DNA from: JAPLUA01 sp964625855 | Lineage (GTDB): Bacteria > Verrucomicrobiota > Verrucomicrobiia > Limisphaerales > UBA8199 | Reading direction: 5' to 3' | Assembly (NCBI GenBank): GCA_964625855.1 | Contig: CAZVFC010000001.1 | Span: forward strand, 186,001 to 250,000 | Length of the DNA: 64,000 nt | Part shown: one piece after another, positions 55,418 through 62,349 of the stretch | How the letters are laid out: every line of letters begins with the position of its first letter | Position numbering within the stretch: the first letter of the stretch is position 1 | Notes under the pieces: model-generated | Told to the model about the DNA's origin: nothing | What the model saw: only the letters and a program-made list of their open reading frames with translations | Databases searched by the model: none | Made by a program: the position numbers and the translations under genes

Positions 55418-57463
55418 ATGCAACCAAAACGCAAACCTCAGAAGTGGATTATCGCAGCCATAACCGGCTTGGCTCTGGCCGCCTCAAGCAGCTTGAGCAC
55501 GGCCGCAGACATCACATACTCCTTTGACGCCGACGCCCAAGGCTGGTACGCGGCCGATGGCCACGGCACCGTGGTCTGGGACAACACGGTCGGCCGAGGG
55601 GGCCTCGGCTGCCTCAAATGCACCATAGTCTCGGATGGCACTACCGGTGATACCGAAATTGACCCGCGCGTGGATGTCGCCTACAACACCCTCGGCTACT
55701 TCAGCGTCGAGTATGACATGATGGTTGACGCTGCTTCGGGAACGGATGCCGCCGGGAGCTACGGCAACCTGCAAATGGTTGATTGGGACGCCGGGTGGAA
55801 CTGGCACAGTCAGTGGTATGGCAGCCTGGGCGGGCCAACGGGCAAGTTCACCAACTGGGTGCATGTAACCCAGTCCTTCACGGCAACTTACGGCGACAGG
55901 GTCCGCCTGCAGTTCCAGATTGCCGCCAGCGCCGCTCCTTACAGCACCAACGTTATCATCTACATTGACAACGTCGTGATCCGCGACGGCACGCCTCCGA
56001 CCAAGGCCGTCCTGTATGACTTTACGTGGCCCGAGACATGCAAACCCGGCAATACGTGGGGAGGCGGGGGCGCCGGAGCTTCTTCCGTGTTCAGCCAGGA
56101 CACCACCATCGCCACTAACGGCTGCATGAAACAGGTGGCCACCTATGGCCCCACCAACGTCTGGCAAGATGTCCCGTCCGAACTGCAAGGGCCGGCCTTT
56201 GATCCGACCAAGTTTACCTACCTTGATCTTGACCTGTACTTCGATGCGCCAACCGGTCTGTCGAGCTACGGCTCATACGCGGTGCGCTACTGGTGGTCCT
56301 GGGCCACGATCGGCAACATAACCTTGAGCGAGGCCAACATCGGAAAATGGACTCACTACAGCTTCCCGCTTCCCGCGGGGACCGCCAACGGCATTGTCCT
56401 CCAGCCCGGCGGCGGCAACCTGTCGAATCAGGTTTTCACGTATTACCTTGACAACGTCACAATGTGGAGGCCAGCCGAACCGCCTTCCATCAAGAAGGTA
56501 GCCAAAGCCACCGGTGCAGGTGGTGTGCAGATCACGATGGACAACGATAGCAGCCAGTGGCAACGCGAGGCCATCGTCACACCCTCAGGCGGCGGGCCTT
56601 ACTTCTGGACGAGTCAGGGCGCGTACCCTGTGAGTTATTCTTTCACGATCACCAACTTCCCGGATGCCGCAACCCATGGCGGCTTCGAGGCGCACATGTA
56701 CCTCGTCAACGCCGACACGACCGACGGCCAGACAGGCTGGAACTCGACGTACGGTGGCTGTGACTGGAACGTCCCCGACATACTCAAGTTTTCGGTCGAA
56801 AACGATGCCGCAGGCGGCGCCATCGCCAGGATAAGTTGGAAGACAAATACACCCGGGGCCAACCCACCGGGTGACGTGGAACATAACCCGGTGGAAGTAA
56901 ACGGGCCAGACGTGCTCGGAACCTGGACGCTGACGTTCTCGGACGCCACAAGCGGCACAGTGACTGGGCCCGGCGGAGTCTTGACCAACTTCACGCTGCC
57001 GGCAGACGCAGTGGCGAACAGTTTCAGTCCATTGACCGACTATATACAGTTTGGCATGTTCAAGAACGACGGTGCCAATGATGGACACAACAACCGGGTC
57101 AGCGGCACCTTTAGCCGGGTGCAGCTTGTCAGCATAGGTTGGGGTGCCTTTGACGATAGCTTCCCCGGGCCGGATCTGCAAGGCAGCGGCATCTCCTGGC
57201 GCAAGACTACCAGCAGCGGCGGAGCCACCGCGGTGCAATATGTGCCGCCGGATATCGCCTGGTGGGTGACCTGGTCAACGCCAGACGACGGGTTCCAGGC
57301 ATGGGGCGCGAACGCTGCAAACGTGCCATTCGTGGATGCGGGGGTCGGGGCGGGCATGGGTTACAGCTACACACAGGGTGCCACCAGGATCGGCGCGGTT
57401 CCGGCCGCCAACGTTCCTGCGGGCAACGCCGCCTTCTTCCAACTCAGGAAGCCGGTGCCGTAA
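55418..57463 (+). CDS. Secreted multi-domain carbohydrate-binding-like protein
   Basis: A 681-residue secreted protein with a signal peptide (WIIAAITGLALAASSSLSTAA). It consists of beta-sandwich domains: one at about 30-190 (ITYSFDADAQGWYAADGHGT, VTQSFTATYGDRVRLQFQIA, IYIDNVVIRDG), one at about 200-355 (VLYDFTWPETCKPGNTWGGG, YYLDNVTMWR), and one or two more to the end. The D-N-V closing strand and jelly-roll spacing are those of carbohydrate-binding modules. No catalytic signature is seen. A clear ribosome site GGAAAGGA precedes the ATG at 55418. A strong terminator follows, and then a GH10 xylanase on the same strand, so it may help bind xylan. A function beyond this is inferred. Confidence 0.75.
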   Translation: MQPKRKPQKWIIAAITGLALAASSSLSTAADITYSFDADAQGWYAADGHGTVVWDNTVGRGGLGCLKCTIVSDGTTGDTEIDPRVDVAYNTLGYFSVEYDMMVDAASGTDAAGSYGNLQMVDWDAGWNWHSQWYGSLGGPTGKFTNWVHVTQSFTATYGDRVRLQFQIAASAAPYSTNVIIYIDNVVIRDGTPPTKAVLYDFTWPETCKPGNTWGGGGAGASSVFSQDTTIATNGCMKQVATYGPTNVWQDVPSELQGPAFDPTKFTYLDLDLYFDAPTGLSSYGSYAVRYWWSWATIGNITLSEANIGKWTHYSFPLPAGTANGIVLQPGGGNLSNQVFTYYLDNVTMWRPAEPPSIKKVAKATGAGGVQITMDNDSSQWQREAIVTPSGGGPYFWTSQGAYPVSYSFTITNFPDAATHGGFEAHMYLVNADTTDGQTGWNSTYGGCDWNVPDILKFSVENDAAGGAIARISWKTNTPGANPPGDVEHNPVEVNGPDVLGTWTLTFSDATSGTVTGPGGVLTNFTLPADAVANSFSPLTDYIQFGMFKNDGANDGHNNRVSGTFSRVQLVSIGWGAFDDSFPGPDLQGSGISWRKTTSSGGATAVQYVPPDIAWWVTWSTPDDGFQAWGANAANVPFVDAGVGAGMGYSYTQGATRIGAVPAANVPAGNAAFFQLRKPVP

Positions 57464-57490
57464 GGCTTGAATGGCAGATGGGTGTTTATG

Positions 57491-57523
57491 GAGGGCGCCG
57501 GATGACCGGCGCCCTCTTTCTTT
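57491..57523 (+). terminator. Strong intrinsic terminator between the binding protein and GH10
   Basis: GAGGGCGCCGG at 57491-57501 pairs perfectly with CCGGCGCCCTC at 57506-57516 around ATGA, then TTTCTTT. It lies 27 bases after the stop at 57463. The loop contains an in-frame ATG for the GH10 gene (57502), and the left arm would look like its ribosome site, so a gene finder could be misled. Confidence 0.9.
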
Positions 57524-57531
57524 GGACCGCC

Positions 57532-58710
57532 ATGAATCCCCAGGTTGGGTGTGCCGCACTTGGCCGGCGCACGTCGCTTTCGACCGTGGGCCTGCTGATC
57601 TCGGCACTGCTGGCCATGTTTCGGACCTGGGCGGCAGACCCGCAACCAACGGCCCCCATAGCCACTGACGGAGGCAGGTCCCTCCGCGAAGCCTATGATC
57701 GGCTCTTCACCATCGGCGTGGCCTTGGACGGTTACCTGCCGGACAACTACAACGCGGCTGAACTGGCGTTAATCCGAACGCAATTCTCTGCCCTCACGCC
57801 GGCGAATTGCATGAAGATGACTCACCTGCAGCCCGAGCCGGGGCGGTTCAATTTCCGGATGGCGGATGCTTTCGTGGCCTTCGCGGCTTCTAACCAACTC
57901 AAAGTCTGCGGCCATTGCCTCGTGTGGGCGAAGGACGAGCGCACGCCGGAATGGGTCTTCCGGGACGGCGGAAAGCCCGCCAGCCGCGAACTGTTGCTGG
58001 AGCGCATGCAGACGCATATCCAGGCCGTGGCCGGCCGCTACCGGGGCAAGGTCAGCTCCTGGGATGTCGTCAACGAGGCCCTGGATGATGGCACGAACTT
58101 CATCCGGCCCTCGAAGTGGTTCAGTACGCTCGGCGAGGAGTTTATCGTGAAGGCATTTGAGTATGCCCGCCAAGCCGAGCCGGAGGCCGTGCTGATTTAC
58201 AATGATTACAATGTGGAATGGCCGGCCAAACGCGCGAAGCTCCTGCGCCTGCTGCGCCTGCTCCAGGAACGGCAGGCGCCGATTCAGGCCGTCGGCATTC
58301 AGGGCCATTACGAGCTGGATACTGTGCCTTACCAGGACCTTGAGGAGACCATCTCCGCCATCCAGAGCCTTGGGCTGAAGGTCATCATGACCGAATTCGA
58401 CCTGGACGCCATCCCCAGAGCCAGGTGGTGGGCGGACGGCGGCAAGCATCGCCCTGAGCTGGCGCGGCTGAATCCTTACGCCGAGGGCTGCCCGCCCGAC
58501 GTGCTGCAACGGCAGGCCGAGCAATACGGGAAACTCTTCCACATCTTTCGCCAGCACGCCGATGTCATCACGCGCATCACCTTTTGGGACCTGCACGACG
58601 GGCGCAGTTGGCTCAATCATTTTCCGTGGGAGCGAGTCAACCACCCCCTCCTCTTTGACCGGGAGGCCCGCCCCAAACCGGCCTTCGGGGCCGTGTTGCG
58701 TGGGGAGTAG
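57532..58710 (+). CDS. Secreted GH10 endo-1,4-beta-xylanase
   Basis: A 392-residue enzyme with a signal peptide (TSLSTVGLLISALLAMFRTW). The GH10 barrel shows the usual landmarks: FTIGVALDGYL, ALTPANCMKMTHLQPEPGRF, VCGHCLVWAKDERTPEWVF, and the two catalytic glutamates, the acid/base E182 in WDVVNEALDD and the nucleophile E288 in IMTEFDLD. The C-terminal WDLHDGRSWLNHFPW closes the site. It should cut beta-1,4-xylan. I chose the ATG at 57532; an ATG at 57502 lies in the loop of the terminator hairpin, and the frame is open upstream to 57262. It is transcribed separately from the preceding gene, but both may answer to the upstream two-component system. Confidence 0.93.
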   Translation: MNPQVGCAALGRRTSLSTVGLLISALLAMFRTWAADPQPTAPIATDGGRSLREAYDRLFTIGVALDGYLPDNYNAAELALIRTQFSALTPANCMKMTHLQPEPGRFNFRMADAFVAFAASNQLKVCGHCLVWAKDERTPEWVFRDGGKPASRELLLERMQTHIQAVAGRYRGKVSSWDVVNEALDDGTNFIRPSKWFSTLGEEFIVKAFEYARQAEPEAVLIYNDYNVEWPAKRAKLLRLLRLLQERQAPIQAVGIQGHYELDTVPYQDLEETISAIQSLGLKVIMTEFDLDAIPRARWWADGGKHRPELARLNPYAEGCPPDVLQRQAEQYGKLFHIFRQHADVITRITFWDLHDGRSWLNHFPWERVNHPLLFDREARPKPAFGAVLRGE

Positions 58711-58759
58711 GGACGGGAAAGGGCCTGCGACGGCGCCTGCGCCCTGGAATCTGGACATT

Positions 58760-58859
58760 CTGCATATCCCCTTGGCTCTAGCATCCACTGGATTCGCTAA
58801 GGTTTCCGGGCACCGCGTCTCCGAGATTCCGCAGGGGCTAGAGCAAAGGGGATATGCAG
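58760..58859. repeat. 100-bp inverted repeat (23-nt arms) after the xylanase
   Basis: Arms at 58760-58782 and 58837-58859 pair with one mismatch and enclose 54 bases. The arm word is CTGCATATCCCC...CTCTAGC. The loop has a further possible pairing (GATTCGC / GCGTCTC). It sits 49 bases after the GH10 stop, and lacks a T run. Confidence 0.8.
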
Positions 58860-58894
58860 ATTTGGGCATTTTCCGCGGGGCCGAATCCTGAAAT

Positions 58895-59080
58895 GATGAG
58901 ATCACTGAGCCCAAGCCTGCGAGTCGCAATCCCAAAGGAATTGAATCACCGAACCCAGGCTTGTGAGTGGCAATCCCAATGGGATTGAATCACCGAGCCC
59001 AGGGTTGCGAGTGGCAATCCCAAAGGGATTGAATCACTGAGCCCAGGCTTGTGAGTGGCAATCCCAAAGGGATTGAATCA
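58895..59080. repeat. Tandem array of 44-bp REP-like units
   Basis: The word TTGAATCAC recurs at 58941, 58985, 59029 and 59073, exactly 44 bases apart each time, with a more degenerate unit before them. Each unit contains a small palindrome, CAATCCC-AA-AGGGATTG, then GAATCAC and a CCCAGGxTTGxGAGTGG block. There are no unique spacers, so it is not a CRISPR array. The same block and palindrome are recognisable in the ends of the transposase units that follow. Confidence 0.85.
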
Positions 59081-59177
59081 CTCAGCCCAGGGTTGCGCGC
59101 GGCGCGCTACCCTGGGTGCGCGATGGATTAGGGCGTCAACCCTGAAAGGGTTGCATCGTTTGTCCCTTTCACCGCAG

Positions 59178-59633
59178 TCAATCCCACACATACCGTTCGT
59201 CGTATGCAAGTTCATACCGCTTGAGCAATAGCCGGAACTCATCCTGAAATGAAACCTTGCGGTGATGCTGCTCCTGCTCGGCGATGTAGCGCCGCACATC
59301 CTCAATTTGCGAGGCGCCAATCGAGAACATTCCGTAGCCGTTCTGCCAGCCAAAGTCCCGCATCCCGGCAACCCGCTCCTTGACCCAAAGCGACGAGCCG
59401 CGCTTCACCTCCTTGACCATTTCCGCCGCCGCGCAGGTGCGTGACAGGCTGGCGAGCAGGTGGACATGATCTTCCACGCCGCCGACGATGATGGGCTGGC
59501 AATCCAGGTGCTTGAGAATGCCTCCGAGATAGTGGTGGCATTCTTGCCGCAGCGCGGCGTCGCGCAGCAAGGGACGGCGGTCTTTGGTGGAGAAGACGGT
59601 ATGCACGAGAATCCTGGCCAATGATTGCGGCAT
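59178..59633 (-). CDS. tnpA: Y1 (HUH) transposase, IS200/RAYT-like, copy 1
   Basis: A 151-residue single-domain Y1 transposase starting MPQSLARILVHTVFSTKDRR. The HUH motif is H56-V-H58 in GVEDHVHLLASL and the catalytic tyrosine is probably Y116 in DVRRYIAEQEQHH. The ending KRYELAYDERYVWD is typical of IS200-like transposases. Y1 enzymes nick single-stranded DNA beside hairpins and form a phosphotyrosine bond, which fits the hairpin ends seen around the gene. The ATG at 59633 gives the family start; the frame is open to 59702. No second gene (TnpB) is present. All catalytic residues are intact, so it may be active. Confidence 0.93.
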   Translation of the reverse strand: MPQSLARILVHTVFSTKDRRPLLRDAALRQECHHYLGGILKHLDCQPIIVGGVEDHVHLLASLSRTCAAAEMVKEVKRGSSLWVKERVAGMRDFGWQNGYGMFSIGASQIEDVRRYIAEQEQHHRKVSFQDEFRLLLKRYELAYDERYVWD

Positions 59634-59797
59634 GCCGACGAGAATGGATTGGGCGGCGCGGGGATGCAACCCTTTCAGGGTTGGAGGTATATTGGGGCGC
59701 ACACACCCAGGGTTGCGCGCGGCGCGCTACCCTGGGTGCGCGATGGATTAGGGCGTCAACCCTGAAAGGGTTGCATCGTTTGTCCCTTTCACCGCAG

Positions 59798-60253
59798 TCA
59801 ATCCCACACATACCGTTCGTCGTATGCAAGTTCATACCGCTTGAGCAATAGCCGGAACTCATCCTGAAATGAAACCTTGCGGTGATGCTGCTCCTGCTCG
59901 GCGATGTAGCGCCGCACATCCTCAATTTGCGAGGCGCCAATCGAGAACATTCCGTAGCCGTTCTGCCAGCCAAAGTCCCGCATCCCGGCAACCCGCTCCT
60001 TGACCCAAAGCGACGAGCCGCGCTTCACCTCCTTGACCATTTCCGCCGCCGCGCAGGTGCGTGACAGGCTGGCGAGCAGGTGGACATGATCTTCCACGCC
60101 GCCGACGATGATGGGCTGGCAATCCAGGTGCTTGAGAATGCCTCCGAGATAGTGGTGGCATTCTTGCCGCAGCGCGGCGTCGCGCAGCAAGGGACGGCGG
60201 TCTTTGGTGGAGAAGACGGTATGCACGAGAATCCTGGCCAATGATTGCGGCAT
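59798..60253 (-). CDS. tnpA: Y1 (HUH) transposase, copy 2
   Basis: The predicted 151-residue protein is identical to copy 1 in every residue, including the HVH motif and the candidate tyrosine, and the flanking noncoding bases are also the same. The offset from copy 1 is exactly 620 bases. It therefore arose by very recent tandem duplication, or the repeat number reflects assembly. The context is the same: left-type hairpin on one side and the next unit on the other. Confidence 0.93.
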   Translation of the reverse strand: MPQSLARILVHTVFSTKDRRPLLRDAALRQECHHYLGGILKHLDCQPIIVGGVEDHVHLLASLSRTCAAAEMVKEVKRGSSLWVKERVAGMRDFGWQNGYGMFSIGASQIEDVRRYIAEQEQHHRKVSFQDEFRLLLKRYELAYDERYVWD

Positions 60254-60417
60254 GCCGACGAGAATGGATTGGGCGGCGCGGGGATGCAACCCTTTCAGGG
60301 TTGGAGGTATATTGGGGCGCACACACCCAGGGTTGCGCGCGGCGCGCTACCCTGGGTGCGCGATGGATTAGGGCGTCAACCCTGAAAGGGTTGCATCGTT
60401 TGTCCCTTTCACCGCAG

Positions 60418-60873
60418 TCAATCCCACACATACCGTTCGTCGTATGCAAGTTCATACCGCTTGAGCAATAGCCGGAACTCATCCTGAAATGAAACCTTGC
60501 GGTGATGCTGCTCCTGCTCGGCGATGTAGCGCCGCACATCCTCAATTTGCGAGGCGCCAATCGAGAACATTCCGTAGCCGTTCTGCCAGCCAAAGTCCCG
60601 CATCCCGGCAACCCGCTCCTTGACCCAAAGCGACGAGCCGCGCTTCACCTCCTTGACCATTTCCGCCGCCGCGCAGGTGCGTGACAGGCTGGCGAGCAGG
60701 TGGACATGATCTTCCACGCCGCCGACGATGATGGGCTGGCAATCCAGGTGCTTGAGAATGCCTCCGAGATAGTGGTGGCATTCTTGCCGCAGCGCGGCGT
60801 CGCGCAGCAAGGGACGGCGGTCTTTGGTGGAGAAGACGGTATGCACGAGAATCCTGGCCAATGATTGCGGCAT
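60418..60873 (-). CDS. tnpA: Y1 (HUH) transposase, copy 3
   Basis: Identical in protein sequence to copies 1 and 2, offset by another 620 bases. Beyond the unit, its upstream side reaches the right-hand 42-nt inverted repeat instead of another left-type end; the frame therefore stays open longer (to 61098), but the extra N-terminal residues are repeat-encoded and not part of the protein. The ATG at 60873 corresponds to the other two starts. Confidence 0.93.
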   Translation of the reverse strand: MPQSLARILVHTVFSTKDRRPLLRDAALRQECHHYLGGILKHLDCQPIIVGGVEDHVHLLASLSRTCAAAEMVKEVKRGSSLWVKERVAGMRDFGWQNGYGMFSIGASQIEDVRRYIAEQEQHHRKVSFQDEFRLLLKRYELAYDERYVWD

Positions 60874-60985
60874 GCCGACGAGAATGGATTGGGCGGCGCG
60901 GGGATGCAACCCTTTCAGGGTTGGAGGTATATTGGGGCGCACACACCCAGGGTAGCGCGCCGCGCGCAACCCTGGGCTGAGTGAT

Positions 60986-61275
60986 GCAACCCCTTGGGGG
61001 TTGGGCTGCGTGATGCAAGCCCTTTGGGATAGACGCCATTTCCGTCTGCAAAACGTCCAAACGCCAGGGCGCCTGCGCCGGCAGTGCCGGCCCAGCAAAA
61101 TTGATCAGGCGCCGCAGTTTTGCGCGGGGCGGAGGTTCCCTTTAGCCTGAACGTTTCATGCCTGCAAGAGCGGCGCGCGGGCATCTTGCCCGCTTTGCGC
61201 GCCCGGACGACCAAAGCGGACAAGATGTCCGCGCTCCGGTCTGTTGGCGTTTCGTTCTGGGGAGGAATATCCGGC
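60986..61275. other. Spacer with REP-like hairpins and an inverted repeat
   Basis: After the array there are further REP-like words: GCAACCCCTTGGGGGTTG near 60987 and a decayed one near 61013. At 61168-61197 and 61212-61236 lies an imperfect inverted repeat whose right arm contains GCGGACAAGATGTCCGC, the family also found at 39653-39727. No gene is visible. Confidence 0.6.
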
Positions 61276-62070
61276 TTAGGATCCTCCTGACCCAATCGCT
61301 CCACCCCGGCTGGGGGATGGCACGCCCGCTTTCTCGGCGGCTTCGCGGCGACGGTATTCGTCCAACATCGCGGCGGTGGCTGTGGCTCCACAGCGCGAGC
61401 AGCCGAGGTCGCGGACCCGAATCAGGCCGTCCAGGTCACGCACACCGCCAGCCGCCTTTACCTGGACTCTTTCGGACACGCTCGCGCGCATGAGAGCCAG
61501 GTCGTGTTCCGTGGCCCCCTTGTAGTTGTAGCTGCCGTCGGGCTGCTTCACGAATCCGTAGCCGGTGGAGGTCTTCACCCAATCGGCGCCGGCGCGTTCG
61601 CAGAGCTGGCAGAGCTTCTGCTTGAAGTCGTCGCTGCTCAGGCCGGCGCCGCCCTTCGCGAGGTAGTCGGTCTCCAGGATCACCTTCACCTTCGCGCCGC
61701 GACCGTGCGCCTCGTCGCAGACCGCCTTTACGTCGCGTTCGACGTAGTCCCAATCGCCCGAAAGCGCCTTGCCGAGGTTGATCACCATGTCAATCTCGAC
61801 CGCGCCATCTTTGCACGCCAGCTCCGTTTCATAACGTTTGGCTTCGGTAATGGAATTGCCGTGCGGAAAGCCGATGACGGCGCCGACCCGCACGCCCGTG
61901 CCGCGCAGCAAATCGGCGGCTCGTTTGACGGCGTACGGTTTAATGCAGACGGAGGCCACGCCGTATCGGGCGGCCAGCTTGCACCCGTCCTCCAACTCCT
62001 GATCCGCCATGGTCGGATGCAGGAGCGAGTGGTCAATCATCTTGGCGAGCTGTTCGTAGGTGTATTTCAT
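61276..62070 (-). CDS. deoC: Deoxyribose-phosphate aldolase
   Basis: A 264-residue cytosolic aldolase that splits 2-deoxyribose 5-phosphate into acetaldehyde and glyceraldehyde 3-phosphate in nucleoside salvage. The TIM barrel begins LAKMIDHSLLHPTM, followed by YGVASVCIKPYAV, VGAVIGFPHGN, EIDMVINLGKALSGDWDYV and KVILETDYL. The Schiff-base lysine is K166 in DWVKTSTGYGF, and the second essential lysine is K205 in VKAAGGVRDLDG. The ATG at 62070 gives the proper start; the frame is open upstream to 62208 into repeat sequence. The C-terminus is about 20 residues longer than many and ends in a Gly/Ser-rich tail. The neighbours are a transposase array and a glycosidase, so its operon context gives no extra clue. 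Confidence 0.95.
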   Translation of the reverse strand: MKYTYEQLAKMIDHSLLHPTMADQELEDGCKLAARYGVASVCIKPYAVKRAADLLRGTGVRVGAVIGFPHGNSITEAKRYETELACKDGAVEIDMVINLGKALSGDWDYVERDVKAVCDEAHGRGAKVKVILETDYLAKGGAGLSSDDFKQKLCQLCERAGADWVKTSTGYGFVKQPDGSYNYKGATEHDLALMRASVSERVQVKAAGGVRDLDGLIRVRDLGCSRCGATATAAMLDEYRRREAAEKAGVPSPSRGGAIGSGGS

Positions 62071-62151
62071 GGTTGGGGTCAAGCTGCTGGCACTGAGTGA
62101 ATTTGGTGGGGGCGTTGACACCACCACCGCTCTCGGCAGTCGGGACATGCG

Positions 62152-62261
62152 CGGAGCGCGGCTGGCCTCAGCCGCAGCACGTGCGATAGCGAGTGGGTTT
62201 CGAGACACGGGGGGAAGCCCGCATCGTCGGGGGTGCTGCGGCTGAGGACAGCCGCGCTCCG
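62152..62261. repeat. Intergenic inverted repeat (28-nt arms)
   Basis: Arms at 62152-62179 and 62234-62261 pair with one mismatch around 54 bases; the outer word is CGGAGCGCGGCTG and the inner one CAGCCGCAGCA, making a nested palindrome in each arm. It occupies the gap between deoC and the GH5-like gene, both on the minus strand. Confidence 0.85.
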
Positions 62262-62349
62262 GTGGCGGTGTCGGGATGCGCCCATTTGGTGGCGTCCCGG
62301 CTGTAGAAACCGATGCATCGGTTCGGTGCGGGGTGATCCGGCTTCCCGG

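Larger units (their letters stand above)
59077..60985. mobile_element. Three tandem 620-bp Y1-transposase units bounded by 42-bp inverted repeats
   Basis: Units 59086-59705, 59706-60325 and 60326-60945 appear identical base for base. Each holds one minus-strand transposase and begins with a near-palindrome (CCCAGGGTTGCGCGCG, continuing to ACCCTGGG). Each also carries an inner inverted pair: CAACCCTGAAAGGGTTGCAT near its start and its reverse complement near its end. The whole array is flanked by perfect 42-nt inverted repeats at 59077-59118 and 60944-60985. Internal joints carry only the left-type end. The arrangement recalls REPtrons, in which a RAYT transposase gene is bracketed by inverted REP sequences. 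Confidence 0.88.

Noticed and set aside
58895..59080. Regular 44-bp repeats that could suggest a CRISPR array
   Set aside because: Repeats are directly adjacent with no unique spacers, each unit is partly palindromic and degenerate, and there are no cas genes in the window.
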